NCBI GenBank assembly: GCA_050948785.1
Contig: JBMNEM010000007.1
Coordinates: forward strand, 1 to 64,000
Origin: JAAZMI01 sp050948785
GTDB taxonomy: Bacteria; Bacillota; Dethiobacteria; DTU022; UBA8154
Reading direction: 5' to 3'
Length of the DNA stretch: 64,000 bases
Shown here: positions 32,552 through 42,364 of the stretch, one piece after another
How positions within the stretch are numbered: position 1 is the stretch's first letter
Layout: the number at the start of each line of letters is the position of its first letter
Notes under the pieces: model-generated
What the model was told of the DNA's origin: nothing
Databases searched by the model: none
The model's input: the letters and a program-made list of their open reading frames with translations, nothing else
Position numbers and translations under genes: made by a program

Positions 32552-33650
32552 AGCGTAGCTCCGCTAAAGATTCCTCCAGAGCTCTGATAAAACGGGTATT
32601 TTGTTCCTCTGCCGCGATCGAAACCCGAATAAATTGTGGAAAACCATAGCTATCCCCGCTGCGTACAATAACACCCTTTTGTAAGAGTTTCTGGAAAAGT
32701 TTCCGGGAATCCACCCCTACTTCCATAAAGAAAAAGTTGGCTTCTGTCGGCAAATAAAAAAGGTCCAGCCGCTGGAATTCCCTGGACAGGAATTCTTTAC
32801 CGCGGTTATTTAAAGCGTGGACAGCCTGCAGATGCTCCTGATCCTGGAGCGCAGCCCGGGCAGCAACCTGCGCCACAGAGTTTACATTGAAAGGTGCACG
32901 GACAGTATTCAGGTCGGCAATCACAGCTTCCGGGGCCAAACCGTAACCAATCCTTAAACCGGCCAAGCCGTAAATTTTTGAAAAGGTCCGTAAAATGAGG
33001 ACATTATACCCACTTTTTAAAAACTCCAAACTTTGCGGGTAAGAAAGATCCGTTACATATTCCTTATAAGCTTCATCAATAATCACCAAGATATCAGCGG
33101 GCAGCCCTTTTAAAAAGCCTTCTAATTCTTTGTGGGTGACAATAGTTCCCGTCGGGTTATTCGGATTACAGATTACAATGAGTTTTGTTTTCTCATTCAC
33201 TGCTGCCGCCATGGCTTTTAAATCATAGTGAAATTCCCGGCAAGGAACACGCACGGGCAGAGCATTCATCAGTTGCGCTGCAGACTCATACTCCGAGAAG
33301 GAAGGATAAGCCACGATCATTTCCTCTCCGGGGTCTAAATAAGCCGTGCCTACAAGAACGATCAACTCATCTGCTCCGTTCCCGACAATAATATTTTCCT
33401 TTTCCAAGGCAAAGTGTTTCGCCAGAGCTTTTTTAAGATCATAACAATCCCCGTCAGGATAAAAATTTATCAGGGGCAGATACTCCCTGATTGCCTCCAA
33501 AGCCAGGGGGGAGGGCCCCAGGGGGTTTTCATTGGAAGCCATTTTAATAACATCCTGTATCCCCAGCTCCCGTTTAACCTCTTCAATGGACTTCCCCGGC
33601 ACGTACGGGGCAATATTGTCCAGACAGGAACGTCGCCTGGTAACAACCAT
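32544..33650 (-). CDS. hisC: Histidinol-phosphate aminotransferase
   Basis: 368 residues of fold-type-I PLP enzyme. IKMASNENPLGPSPLALEAI, ICNPNNPTGTIVTHKEL and the PLP lysine in RTFSKIYGLAGLRIGYGL match HisC. It makes L-histidinol phosphate and in organisms lacking a dedicated enzyme can also transaminate aromatic amino acids. It stands alone here, without other his genes, which leaves room for the second role. The ATG is preceded by GGGAAG. Confidence 0.93.
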   Translation of the reverse strand: MVVTRRRSCLDNIAPYVPGKSIEEVKRELGIQDVIKMASNENPLGPSPLALEAIREYLPLINFYPDGDCYDLKKALAKHFALEKENIIVGNGADELIVLVGTAYLDPGEEMIVAYPSFSEYESAAQLMNALPVRVPCREFHYDLKAMAAAVNEKTKLIVICNPNNPTGTIVTHKELEGFLKGLPADILVIIDEAYKEYVTDLSYPQSLEFLKSGYNVLILRTFSKIYGLAGLRIGYGLAPEAVIADLNTVRAPFNVNSVAQVAARAALQDQEHLQAVHALNNRGKEFLSREFQRLDLFYLPTEANFFFMEVGVDSRKLFQKLLQKGVIVRSGDSYGFPQFIRVSIAAEEQNTRFIRALEESLAELRST

Positions 33651-33827
33651 ATGCTCACTTCCCTTAAAAAGTTTACACTAGATGATGACGCTTCTCCACA
33701 GGGCAAATCATATGGATTCCAACACTGATCAGACATTCTAATCCACAACCGTTACCTGCAAGTGCACCTACTTAACTGAAATTTTAGATAGATTCAGGTT
33801 TTAAGCTCATTATAACAGGACTGCCAT

Positions 33828-34370
33828 TTATTTGGAAGCTGCTGCAAGATGGCGGGCAGTCATCAGCAAGCCGGCCATCGTCTTCCCATCTATAATTTCC
33901 CCGCTGGAGATTTTCTTTAAAGCCTCAGAAAAAGGTATTTTTACAATCTCCAGAAATTCCCCTGCATCTTTTTCAGCCTGTTGTTCCTCCAGCTCCTGAG
34001 CCAGATACAGGTAAAGAATTTCATTTGTAAAACCGGGGGAAGAATAAAAAAAAGCCAGCTGCTGCAGCCGACGGGGCCAAAAGCCAATTTCTTCAGCGAG
34101 CTCACGCCGCGCACATTCTTCGGGATTTTCTCCCGGTTCCAACCTGCCGGCAGGAATCTCCAGAAGAATTTTTTCTACCGGTTTACGGTATTGCCGGACA
34201 AAATAAACCTGTTCACCTTCCAGGGGAACAATCGCCACGGCTCCGCCGTGTTCGACTATCTCGCGATAACTCTCACTTCCATCCGGCAGACGGACTTTGT
34301 CCAGACGGACCTGAATAATTTTCCCTTCGTAAATCCTTCTGCTGCTTAAAGTTTTTTCGTTCAAAACCAT
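33828..34370 (-). CDS. nudF: ADP-ribose pyrophosphatase (Nudix)
   Basis: 180 residues. The Nudix box GENPEECARRELAEEIGFW is complete, preceded by LLEIPAGRLEPG as in the ADP-ribose branch. It should hydrolyse ADP-ribose to AMP and ribose-5-phosphate in the cytoplasm. AGGGG precedes the ATG closely. It lies downstream of idi2 on the same strand. Confidence 0.93.
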   Translation of the reverse strand: MVLNEKTLSSRRIYEGKIIQVRLDKVRLPDGSESYREIVEHGGAVAIVPLEGEQVYFVRQYRKPVEKILLEIPAGRLEPGENPEECARRELAEEIGFWPRRLQQLAFFYSSPGFTNEILYLYLAQELEEQQAEKDAGEFLEIVKIPFSEALKKISSGEIIDGKTMAGLLMTARHLAAASK

Positions 34371-34407
34371 TTACCCCTACAACCTCCTAACTGCCTGTTC
34401 CAGGTTA

Positions 34408-35487
34408 TTATATATTTCCGGGAAAAGTGCCTCGCCGGGCGAAACGGCTGGGCTCAAATCCCCTTCTTCCCAACCATTTACCCGTATCACCCAGGATTAC
34501 CAAGGGCTTTTGCTGTAGTTCAGCCAGGTTGCAGGCACCGAGAAGCAACATCGTCTGCCGGAGCTCCTTTTTTAACTGGAACAGATAATTTTCTACTGCC
34601 TGCCCGCCGCCCTGGTAAAAAGACCGGAGCAGCGGGGCGGCAACCCCAACAAGATTGGCCCCTATACTGAGCGCCTTGGCAACATCCAATCCATTGCGTA
34701 TACCGCCGGCAGCCACAATGTCCAGCTGCGCGCCGGCACTTTCCACCACCTCCACCAGACTCACGGCAGTCGAAAGGCCCCAGCGGGAAAAAGTCTGCTC
34801 CACGGCCCGGTGGTGGCGGCAGTTTTCCACCAAAATAAAATTTGCCCCTCCCTTGCCCCCAATATCCAAGGCGGCAATACCAGTATCGAGAAGCTCCAAG
34901 GCCTGTTCCCGTGCTATACCGCAGCCCGTTTCTTTCACTATGACGGGAATCGGCAGGGTCTCCGCCAAGTGTTTAATTTTTTGCCGGTAACCACGGAAAT
35001 AAAGGTCACCTTCACCCTCCGACATCATCACTTCCTGAGCCGCATTAAGATGAAGCTGAAGAGCATCAGCTTTAATCATCTCCACTGCTTCCCGGGCTTC
35101 CTGTGGAGAAGCTGCACAACTCACGTTAGCCAGAATAAAGCCACTGGGGTTCTCTTCCCGCACAACTTCATAACTGAAGCGACAGCTTTTGTCTTGCAGC
35201 GCAGCCGCTTGGGAGCCTACAGCCAGCGGTATCCCCAGCTTGCGGGCTGCACGGGCCAGTGCCCTGTTAATTTCCACAGCTTCAGGAATACCACCGGTCA
35301 TGGCATTAATCATCAGCGGCACTTTTACTTGTTTCCGGCAAAAGATTGTCGTAGTATTGATCTCGCCCGGGTTAATTTCGGGCAAACAGTTATGGACAAA
35401 ATGTATATCTTCAAACCCGCTTGTATCCGGGCCGTCATCCAGGTTGCGGATGAAATGGAGATGATCCTTTTTGCGTTTTTTTCGCAC
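34408..35487 (-). CDS. fni: Type 2 isopentenyl-diphosphate isomerase (FMN)
   Basis: 359 residues of TIM barrel. RKKDHLHFIRN at the start, PLMINAMTGG, the NVSCAA strand, QLHLNAAQEVMMSEGEGD and VKETGCGIA match the FMN/NADPH-dependent IDI-2. It interconverts IPP and DMAPP for isoprenoids. AAAGGAG seven bases before a GTG at 35487 supports that start over the ATG at 35514. A terminator at 35522 isolates it from the por-nuo operon upstream. Confidence 0.95.
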   Translation of the reverse strand: MRKKRKKDHLHFIRNLDDGPDTSGFEDIHFVHNCLPEINPGEINTTTIFCRKQVKVPLMINAMTGGIPEAVEINRALARAARKLGIPLAVGSQAAALQDKSCRFSYEVVREENPSGFILANVSCAASPQEAREAVEMIKADALQLHLNAAQEVMMSEGEGDLYFRGYRQKIKHLAETLPIPVIVKETGCGIAREQALELLDTGIAALDIGGKGGANFILVENCRHHRAVEQTFSRWGLSTAVSLVEVVESAGAQLDIVAAGGIRNGLDVAKALSIGANLVGVAAPLLRSFYQGGGQAVENYLFQLKKELRQTMLLLGACNLAELQQKPLVILGDTGKWLGRRGFEPSRFARRGTFPGNI

Positions 35488-35521
35488 AGCACCGCTCCTT
35501 TTACTGCTCCACATGAATTAT

Positions 35522-35579
35522 AAAATAAAAACCACCTTTCCCCAAACATCGGTACTCTTTACTCAGGAAAAGGTGGTTA
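35522..35579 (-). terminator. Terminator of the por-nuo operon
   Basis: On the minus strand AACCACCTTTTCC pairs with GGGAAAGGTGGTT around a 20-base loop and is followed by TTTATTTTA. It lies just after the 2Fe-2S subunit gene. Confidence 0.85.
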
Positions 35580-35584
35580 AATTG

Positions 35585-36304
35585 TTACCGGCAGTTAGGG
35601 CAGAGATCAAACCAGCCCTCGTCTGGGGGCTCCTGCCCCTTTTGCCGGGCAAATTCAATCTGGGCAAAGGGAATATAGGGCCGTCCGCATTTCGTACAGC
35701 CTTTCAATTCCAAAGTTCTCTGCCATTTATCGAGTGTTCTTTGAACACCTTTATCCTCCATCTGAATACAACCGGTCGGACAAAGGAAAACACATGTTCC
35801 ACAGCCGATGCAATCTACCGCTTCCTCTCCAAAGGGCGGTTCCACCGTCCTCCGGTAACCCCTGCCGGCAAAAGTTACGGCTTGGGCACCGACCAGTTCA
35901 GTACAGGCCCGGAGACAGAGGCCGCAGCGGATACAATTATCCGCTTCTGCCGACTTGAAGCGCGGCTCGCTTATCCCCATTTCCCGGGCCAAGGCCCGTA
36001 TTTGCGGCGCTTCTGGCGCCAGCGGTAAAAGCAGTTCCATAACCAGCTGTCGCGCCTTCAAGACCTCCGGCGTATCCGTCCGGACGACAATACCCTCCAG
36101 ACAGGGGTAGGTACAGGAAGTTGTTAAAAGTGTCCGCTGGCCCCTGGTTACCTCCACCAGGCAAAGACGGCAGCCGCCATGGGAAGAAAGATTCTCATGA
36201 TAGCAAAGATGGGGGATCTCAATCCCATTTTCCAGTGCTACCTGCAGCACATTTTGACCTTCTGCAGCCTGATATTGTTGACCGTCAATCGTTAAGTTTA
36301 CCAT
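35585..36304 (-). CDS. NuoG/HoxU-like Fe-S subunit
   Basis: 239 residues. The N-terminal [2Fe-2S] domain has Cys at 34, 45, 48 and 64 (HGGCRLCLVEV). Two [4Fe-4S] motifs follow (CIRCGLCLRACTEL; CIGCGTCVFLCPTGC), then a Cys pair at the end (CTKCGRPYIP, LCPNC). This is the electron-wire half of NuoG or HydA without a molybdopterin or H-cluster domain. It probably carries electrons between the flavin subunit upstream and a partner. GAGGGT precedes the ATG. It is the last gene of the por-nuo operon. Confidence 0.9.
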   Translation of the reverse strand: MVNLTIDGQQYQAAEGQNVLQVALENGIEIPHLCYHENLSSHGGCRLCLVEVTRGQRTLLTTSCTYPCLEGIVVRTDTPEVLKARQLVMELLLPLAPEAPQIRALAREMGISEPRFKSAEADNCIRCGLCLRACTELVGAQAVTFAGRGYRRTVEPPFGEEAVDCIGCGTCVFLCPTGCIQMEDKGVQRTLDKWQRTLELKGCTKCGRPYIPFAQIEFARQKGQEPPDEGWFDLCPNCR

Positions 36305-36344
36305 TTTACCCTCATACCCTTTAGATTTTTTTAATCAATAATAA

Positions 36345-38198
36345 CTATTCTACTATCACCGCATCAAAACGGCAGACTTCCCGGCAAATGCCACAGCGTG
36401 AGCAGCGGCTGCTGTCAATTGTCAGCGGAGATTTGACTTCCCCCATGATTGCTTCTTCGGGGCAGTTTCGCTGGCACCGTCCACAGCCATCACACTTGGT
36501 GGAATCAATCGTATAACGGATCAATGCCTTGCAAGCCTTCGCCGGGCAACTTTTCTCCTTGATATGAGCTTCGTACTCCTCACGGAAATAACGCAGGGTA
36601 CTCAAGACCGGGTTGGCAGCCGTTTGGCCAAGGGCACAAAGAGAGGTCTTTTCCGTAACCCAGGCCAATTCTTCCAGCAGCTCAATATCCCCTTCGCGGC
36701 CTTCACCCCGGGTGATCGCCTCCAGTATTTCATACATCCTTTTCGTGCCTTCCCGGCAGCTCGTACATTTCCCGCAAGACTCATCTTTTAAGAAATGCAC
36801 AAAGTACTTGGCCACATCAACCATACAGTTATCTTCATCCATCACAATCATACCGCCCGAACCCATCATTGACCCGAGTTCCTTTAAACGGTCAAAATCT
36901 ACCGGGGTATCTAGATATTGCTCGGGGATACAACCCCCGGAGGGCCCACCGGTTTGCACAGCTTTAAACTTTTTACCCTGAGGAATGCCCCCGCCGATAT
37001 CATCGATGATTTTTCGTAAGGGGATCCCCATGGGAACCTCTACCAGACCTGTATTATTGACTTTTCCCACCAAAGAAAATATTTTTGTTCCTTTATTGTC
37101 CTCATTGCCGATGCTGTTAAACCAATCAGCACCACGGTCAATAATAAAGGGAACATTGGCCCAAGTCTCCACGTTGTTTAGATTGGTCGGCTTGCCCCAT
37201 AGGCCGCTAATCGCGGTATTGATATGTTTGGGCCGGGGCTCACCAACTTGACCTTCAATGGCTGACACCAGCGCGCTGGATTCACCGGAAACAAATGCTC
37301 CCGCACCGCGTTTAATCCTGACGCTGAAATTAAAACCGGTCCCTAAAATATCGGTACCGAGTAATCCGTACTCCTCTGCCTGCTGTACGGCGCAACCAAG
37401 ATTTTCAACCGCCAAGGGGTATTCCTGGCGAACATAAACAAAACCTTCCGCCGCACCGATCGCGTAAGCACCAAGAATCAAGCCTTCCAGAACCAGATGG
37501 GGGTTGCCTTCCAAAAGGCTCCGGTCCATGTAGGCACCGGGGTCACCTTCGTCAGCATTCACAATCACGTACTTTTCTTTTTCCGGGGCCTGGCGCGTCG
37601 TTTCCCATTTAACCCCCGCCGGGAATCCACCACCGCCGCGTCCCCGCAGGTTGGCTTTTTTGACTTCTTCCAGCACATCCTCCGGTGTCAATTCCGTCAA
37701 TGCTTTGGCCAGGGCCTTGTACCCCCCCTGGGCAAGATAATCTTCGATACTTTGTGGATCAATCAGCCTGTTCTGGCCTAAGATCAACCTGTTCTGGTTT
37801 TTATAAAAAGGAATCTCATCTTCCCGCACATACTTCTGGCCGGAAACAGGCTCCTCATAAAGCAAGCGATCAATGACTTTATTTTCCAATACAGTCAACG
37901 TTAAAATATCCGCAGCATCCTCCGGTTGCACACGACAATAGCAGATTTCGCCGGGGAAAATCACCACAATGGGCCCCTGTTCGCAAAAGCCGTGACAACC
38001 AGTACCCCTCAGCTCTACTTTTCCCTCGAGACCACGCGAGGAGATCTCTTCTGCCAGCGCGTTATAAACAGCCTGGCTGGCATAGGCGTGACAGCCAGTA
38101 CCTAAACAGGTAGTAATACAGGGCCTGCCGGTATCTCTTTTTTTCAATATTTCTGCACGAAGTTTCTCCAGTTCGCCTACCGAACTTAACCTGAACAC
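36345..38198 (-). CDS. NuoF/HydB-like NADH-oxidising flavoprotein
   Basis: 617 residues. A thioredoxin-like [2Fe-2S] region opens the protein (CLGTGCHAYASQ; GTGCHGFCEQG). The FMN/NADH core has RGRGGGGFPAGVKWE and NADEGDPGAYMDRSLLEG. The N3-type cluster is ESCGKCTSCREGTKRM, and two C-terminal [4Fe-4S] motifs (CDGCGRCQRNCPEEAI, CSRCGICREVCRFDAV) finish it. This architecture is that of electron-bifurcating hydrogenase or NADP-reducing complexes. GTG start after GAGGTGG. No hydrogenase gene is here; the por genes directly upstream are the likely partners. Confidence 0.94.
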   Translation of the reverse strand: MFRLSSVGELEKLRAEILKKRDTGRPCITTCLGTGCHAYASQAVYNALAEEISSRGLEGKVELRGTGCHGFCEQGPIVVIFPGEICYCRVQPEDAADILTLTVLENKVIDRLLYEEPVSGQKYVREDEIPFYKNQNRLILGQNRLIDPQSIEDYLAQGGYKALAKALTELTPEDVLEEVKKANLRGRGGGGFPAGVKWETTRQAPEKEKYVIVNADEGDPGAYMDRSLLEGNPHLVLEGLILGAYAIGAAEGFVYVRQEYPLAVENLGCAVQQAEEYGLLGTDILGTGFNFSVRIKRGAGAFVSGESSALVSAIEGQVGEPRPKHINTAISGLWGKPTNLNNVETWANVPFIIDRGADWFNSIGNEDNKGTKIFSLVGKVNNTGLVEVPMGIPLRKIIDDIGGGIPQGKKFKAVQTGGPSGGCIPEQYLDTPVDFDRLKELGSMMGSGGMIVMDEDNCMVDVAKYFVHFLKDESCGKCTSCREGTKRMYEILEAITRGEGREGDIELLEELAWVTEKTSLCALGQTAANPVLSTLRYFREEYEAHIKEKSCPAKACKALIRYTIDSTKCDGCGRCQRNCPEEAIMGEVKSPLTIDSSRCSRCGICREVCRFDAVIVE

Positions 38199-38264
38199 AG
38201 GGCCACCTCTTTCCTTTACACTCTTTAAAAATTCACAGCCTCCAAAGAAAAAAACCTGCCAAAA

Positions 38265-38744
38265 TTATTGTTCGGCCTTTTCTTTTTCTGCACCGTTATA
38301 TTTCTTTAACATACGTTCAATTTTCAGTGCCGACATATTCCCATGGTATTCCCCGTTAACCTGGACCACCGGCCCTAAAGCGCAGGCGCCTACACAGTTA
38401 ACGGTTTTCAGGCCAAAGTTCAGATCCGGTGTTACTTCACCGGGCTTGATGGACAGTTGACTCTCAAGCTTATCCAGAATCCGTGCTGCTCCCCGCACAT
38501 GGCAGGCTGTCCCCATACAGACATGAATTTGGTGACGCCCCAGCGGCTTTAAACTTAAAGCCTCATAAAAGGTGGCCATGCGGTAAAGCCGGGTCAGAGG
38601 CACATCCAATTTCCTGGACAAGTAATTCAAAGCCTCTCGGGGAAGGTAGCGCTCCTTTTCCTGGATATCCATCAACATCCCAAGAACATCGGCAGGATCC
38701 GAACCATACTTTTCCAAAATCCTATCGATTTCCTTTACTTCCAT
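38265..38744 (-). CDS. NuoE/HydC-like [2Fe-2S] subunit
   Basis: 159 residues of thioredoxin-like fold. The ligands are in VCMGTACHVRGA and NCVGACALGPVVQV. It binds the NuoF-like subunit and passes electrons from NADH. AAAGGAAA directly before the ATG at 38744 supports that start rather than the longer frame from 38822. It follows porB by 87 bases and precedes the NuoF-like gene by 66. Confidence 0.94.
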   Translation of the reverse strand: MEVKEIDRILEKYGSDPADVLGMLMDIQEKERYLPREALNYLSRKLDVPLTRLYRMATFYEALSLKPLGRHQIHVCMGTACHVRGAARILDKLESQLSIKPGEVTPDLNFGLKTVNCVGACALGPVVQVNGEYHGNMSALKIERMLKKYNGAEKEKAEQ

Positions 38745-38831
38745 TTTCCTTTCCCTACTTTCTGGTACAGATAAAAAACAGATTAAGGCAAGCTTCCAGG
38801 ACCTAAACACAAAACCAGCCACAGAACAAAA

Positions 38832-39752
38832 CTACCCGGAGCGTCTTTTCAGCTCCTCCCACTGGTGTAAAACACGTTGACGAATAAAGTTAATCGTCTC
38901 CTCCGGAAGATGACGAAACCGCCTCTGGGGCTGCAAGTACTGTTCCAACGGTACCAGCTCTTCGCAGTCCACAGTAATCCTGTATTTTCCATTCTCTATC
39001 TCATAAAGAGGGAAAAACCCGCTCTGGACGGCCAAACGGCCAAATTTGATCGTTTCCTCACTTGCTATTCCCCAACCCGTGGGACAAACGCTCAGGACAT
39101 GCACATAAGCGGGGCCTTCCGCCTCTATGCCTTTTCTGATCTTGTTTACAAGATCGAGAGGATAGCTCGGTGTAGCGGTGGCCACATAAGGAATATTATG
39201 CGCCACGGCAATCTCCGGCATATTTTTCTTCCACGTAATCTGGCCGGGCACAACCGAGCCCGCCGGAGAAGTCGTCGTGGAGGCGCCAAAGGGTGTCGCT
39301 GAGGATCTCTGCACGCCCGTATTCATATAAGCTTCGTTATCATAACAAACATACAAAAACTTATGGCCCCGTTCCAAAGCCCCGGAAAGAGCCTGCAAGC
39401 CAATATCCGCTGTTCCACCATCCCCTCCCATGGCTACAACGGATACATTTTTATCCGAAATTTTTCCTTTACGCTGCAGGACCTTGAGCGCTGCCTCTAT
39501 GCCGCCGGCTACTGCCGCTGCATTTTCAAAAGCCACATGAATCCAGGGTATCTCCCAGGAGGTTAAAGGAAATGGAGAAGAAACGATCTCCATGCATCCT
39601 GTTGCCGAGGCGGTGATCACATTACGGCCCAAAGCCTTATGAACGAGGCGTACGGCCAAAGCTTCACCGCAACCCAAACAGGAACGATGGCCAGGAGCAA
39701 AATACTCCTTTTTAGTCAATGATTTGACAGCATAAACGTTGGCATCATTCAT
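38832..39752 (-). CDS. porB: Pyruvate:ferredoxin oxidoreductase, beta subunit
   Basis: 306 residues. The TPP site is MGGDGGTADIGLQALSGA plus NEAYMNTGVQRSS, and cluster cysteines are in HRSCLGCGEALA and elsewhere. With PorA and PorGD it oxidises pyruvate to acetyl-CoA and CO2, reducing ferredoxin, or runs in reverse. GGGTGG before the ATG at 39752 fixes the start. Confidence 0.95.
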   Translation of the reverse strand: MNDANVYAVKSLTKKEYFAPGHRSCLGCGEALAVRLVHKALGRNVITASATGCMEIVSSPFPLTSWEIPWIHVAFENAAAVAGGIEAALKVLQRKGKISDKNVSVVAMGGDGGTADIGLQALSGALERGHKFLYVCYDNEAYMNTGVQRSSATPFGASTTTSPAGSVVPGQITWKKNMPEIAVAHNIPYVATATPSYPLDLVNKIRKGIEAEGPAYVHVLSVCPTGWGIASEETIKFGRLAVQSGFFPLYEIENGKYRITVDCEELVPLEQYLQPQRRFRHLPEETINFIRQRVLHQWEELKRRSG

Positions 39753-39815
39753 CTTTTCCACCCTTTCTCAACACCAAAACTGCTTTTCTCCATCCAGAAT
39801 GATGGCCTCAAGACA

Positions 39816-40979
39816 CTATCCCCTGACACCATAGATCTCGTAATCAGAAACCTTCCCCGCCATAGTGTTCTCAAACATCCGGACATAATCCTGGACGGTT
39901 ACATCCCTGCCCCCCAGCCCGGCAATGATACTGTGAACCTGCGGTCTTTCTTCCATATTATAAAGGGCGGAACGGATTTCACTGGCCACAGGCCCCCCGG
40001 GGCCTCCATAGGAAACAGCCCTGTCAATCACAATTAAATTCCGGGCGCCTTTAATGGCCTGGCGGAACAGATCAAAGGGGAACGGACGCCAGAGACGCAG
40101 ATGCAACAGCCCTACTTTGCGGCCCTGTTTCCGCATGACCTTGACAGCTTCGCCGGCTGTTTCGCCGAAACTGCCCAGAGTGATAAAAATTGTTTCCGCA
40201 TCCTCGGTATAAAACTCTTCCACCGGATGGTAGTAACGACCGCTTAAATCACCCCATGCCTTCCAAGCATCCAGGATATAAGGGTAAGAGTCCAGTAAAG
40301 CTTCATCCTGTGCCTTTTTAGCCTCAGTATAGAGCGCCGGCATGGCAAAGGCCCCCATGGTCAGGGCCCGATCCGGATGAAGGGCATATTTCGGATCATA
40401 AGGAGGCAGGTATTTCTGAATATCACTGGCCTCCATTATCTCCACAGGTTCAAACATGTGGGAAAGAATAAATCCATCGAAATTAATAATCACCGGCAGA
40501 AGAACATTGTGATCTTCGGCGATTTTATAAGCTATAAAAGCATGATCAAAAACTTCCTGGCTGTTTTTGACAAAAAGTTGGATCCAGCCACAATCCCTGA
40601 TCGTCATGACATCACTGTGATCATTCCAGATGGAAAGCGGACCTGAAAGGGAACGGTTTACGAGCATCATTACCATGGGCAGCCTTAAAGAAGAGATGAT
40701 ATAGACAATCTCGTTCATCAGCGCCAAACCCTGGGAACTGGTACAGGTAAATGAACGTGCCCCCGCCGCCTGGCTACCGGCACACAAGCTTAAAGCGGAA
40801 TGTTCGGACTCCACAGGAACAAACTCGGCATCCAATTCGCCATTGGCGACATATTCTGAAAGCCGCTCCACAATATGGGTTTGGGGAGTGATCGGGTAGG
40901 CGGCAATAACATCAACATTACATAATTTGATCGCTTCAGCTGCAGCAAAGGACACTTCCATGCCTACGCGTTTTTTCAT
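39816..40979 (-). CDS. porA: Pyruvate:ferredoxin oxidoreductase, alpha subunit
   Basis: 387 residues. AAYPITPQTHIVERLSEY, the SQGLALMNEIVYI segment and GPLSIWNDHSD are typical of PorA of the four-subunit pyruvate type. The ATG at 40979 overlaps the porGD stop (ATGA), so translation is coupled; a longer frame from 41051 would run back through the porGD coding region. Pyruvate rather than a branched keto acid is likely but unproven. Confidence 0.95.
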   Translation of the reverse strand: MKKRVGMEVSFAAAEAIKLCNVDVIAAYPITPQTHIVERLSEYVANGELDAEFVPVESEHSALSLCAGSQAAGARSFTCTSSQGLALMNEIVYIISSLRLPMVMMLVNRSLSGPLSIWNDHSDVMTIRDCGWIQLFVKNSQEVFDHAFIAYKIAEDHNVLLPVIINFDGFILSHMFEPVEIMEASDIQKYLPPYDPKYALHPDRALTMGAFAMPALYTEAKKAQDEALLDSYPYILDAWKAWGDLSGRYYHPVEEFYTEDAETIFITLGSFGETAGEAVKVMRKQGRKVGLLHLRLWRPFPFDLFRQAIKGARNLIVIDRAVSYGGPGGPVASEIRSALYNMEERPQVHSIIAGLGGRDVTVQDYVRMFENTMAGKVSDYEIYGVRG

Positions 40980-41902
40980 ACTACATCCGCCTCCTTTTCC
41001 ATTTCCATATGAATCGCCCCGACAGGACACTCCTGCGCACAGATGCCGCAACCCTTACAGTAATCCAGATCTACGATATAGAAGCCTTCACGATCCTGCT
41101 GGTAAGCCATATCAGGACAAAAAACCCAGCAAACCCCACACTGAATACAGCGTTCTTTTTTTAATACCGGCAGAAATGATCGCCAATCACCTGTCCGGAA
41201 AGTCTTGGCATTTCCAGCAGTTGTAACCACACAACCCGGCTCCAATTCGCTCCACAAATACTCGGAATCTGCTTTAGGAGCGTCATCTACTGCAGTTGAT
41301 GCGGCAATATCCGCAAGCCCTGTGAAACTGTTTAACTCTTCCGGTTTGCAGTCACTTTTATTGAGAATCAGGGTCTCGGCAAAAGCTTTCTGCAAAGCCT
41401 GCACGTTGCGTGCAGCATTTTTGGCATCAAACCGTTGTTCAATAGCAGTAATAATTGATTCTATCTTGACAACAGCTGATATTCTGGCCAGCGCACCCAA
41501 CAAAACAGTATTTGTAATCGGACGCTTTAAAATATCCAGGGCTATCTGCGTAGCATTAATCGTCGCCGCTTTATCTAATTTATCCAACATGAAATGACGC
41601 GGCTCTTTCTCGGAGTTGATGATTAAGATCCCGTGATCCTTGAGCCCGGAAGTAACATCTACCACACTCAAAAGCGAAGGATCCAAAACCATGACGATAT
41701 CCGGTTCGTTAATATTCGTCCTTAAAAAAATCGGTTGATCATCTATCCGGCAAAAAGCTACAACCGGTGCCCCCCGGCGTTCAGGCCCAAAACTCGGGAA
41801 TGCCTGGGCATACTTTCCCTCCATAATGGCCGCCTGAGCAAAAAGCTCCGCTGACGTAACAGCCCCTTGGCCTCCTCTTCCATGAAAACGTATCTCCAGC
41901 AC
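40976..41902 (-). CDS. Pyruvate:ferredoxin oxidoreductase, fused gamma-delta subunit
   Basis: 308 residues. The gamma domain (1-185) has IRFHGRGGQGAVTSAELFAQ and FPSFGPERRGAPV. After a linker of about 40 residues the delta domain carries two [4Fe-4S] motifs (CIQCGVCWVFCPDMA; CKGCGICAQECPVGAI). A near-consensus GGCGGTGA four bases before a GTG at 41902 gives the start; the frame upstream is open but lacks protein-like sequence. It heads the six-gene operon porGD-A-B-nuoE-F-G, and the gamma-delta fusion is a common variant. Confidence 0.93.
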   Translation of the reverse strand: MLEIRFHGRGGQGAVTSAELFAQAAIMEGKYAQAFPSFGPERRGAPVVAFCRIDDQPIFLRTNINEPDIVMVLDPSLLSVVDVTSGLKDHGILIINSEKEPRHFMLDKLDKAATINATQIALDILKRPITNTVLLGALARISAVVKIESIITAIEQRFDAKNAARNVQALQKAFAETLILNKSDCKPEELNSFTGLADIAASTAVDDAPKADSEYLWSELEPGCVVTTAGNAKTFRTGDWRSFLPVLKKERCIQCGVCWVFCPDMAYQQDREGFYIVDLDYCKGCGICAQECPVGAIHMEMEKEADVV

Positions 41903-42364
41903 CTTTTCACCGCCTTTACCCTTTTTAAAAACAACCATGGATAAGCATGGTTTCCAGCTGGGATGGAAGTTCCAGTGTATTATTGGCTGCAATGTTAAGA
42001 AGATTCGCACAGTGTATGTCTTCAGGCAAACAAACAATGGCTGGCAAATAAAGCTCTCAAACTCATGATTTCTGCATTTTATAATTTCAAACGGCTTTTT
42101 AAACCCATCCCAGACATCATGAGTCAATTATAACATAAATTATATACGGATCAAGACAACTTTTTTCCTTAATTTTATTTTTTTCTCGTTAAGATTATTC
42201 GGCCAATTATAAATATATATTCTTCCTCCATTATTAAGACCATTCAAATTCCGAAAACATCTCATATCTGCAAGTAATCAGGCATAAATATAAAAATGGG
42301 GTTTTCACTGCAAAAAACTCATTTCATGCATTACCCAAAAAAAAAGAGTAAAGGTTTGAGGAGT

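Noticed and set aside
34810..35523. 237-residue rightward open frame
   Set aside because: Antisense to the isopentenyl-diphosphate isomerase gene, with no protein-like motifs.
35585..38744. Respiratory complex I
   Set aside because: Only E, F and a short G-like subunit occur, with no membrane or Ni-Fe-like subunits; this is a soluble diaphorase module.
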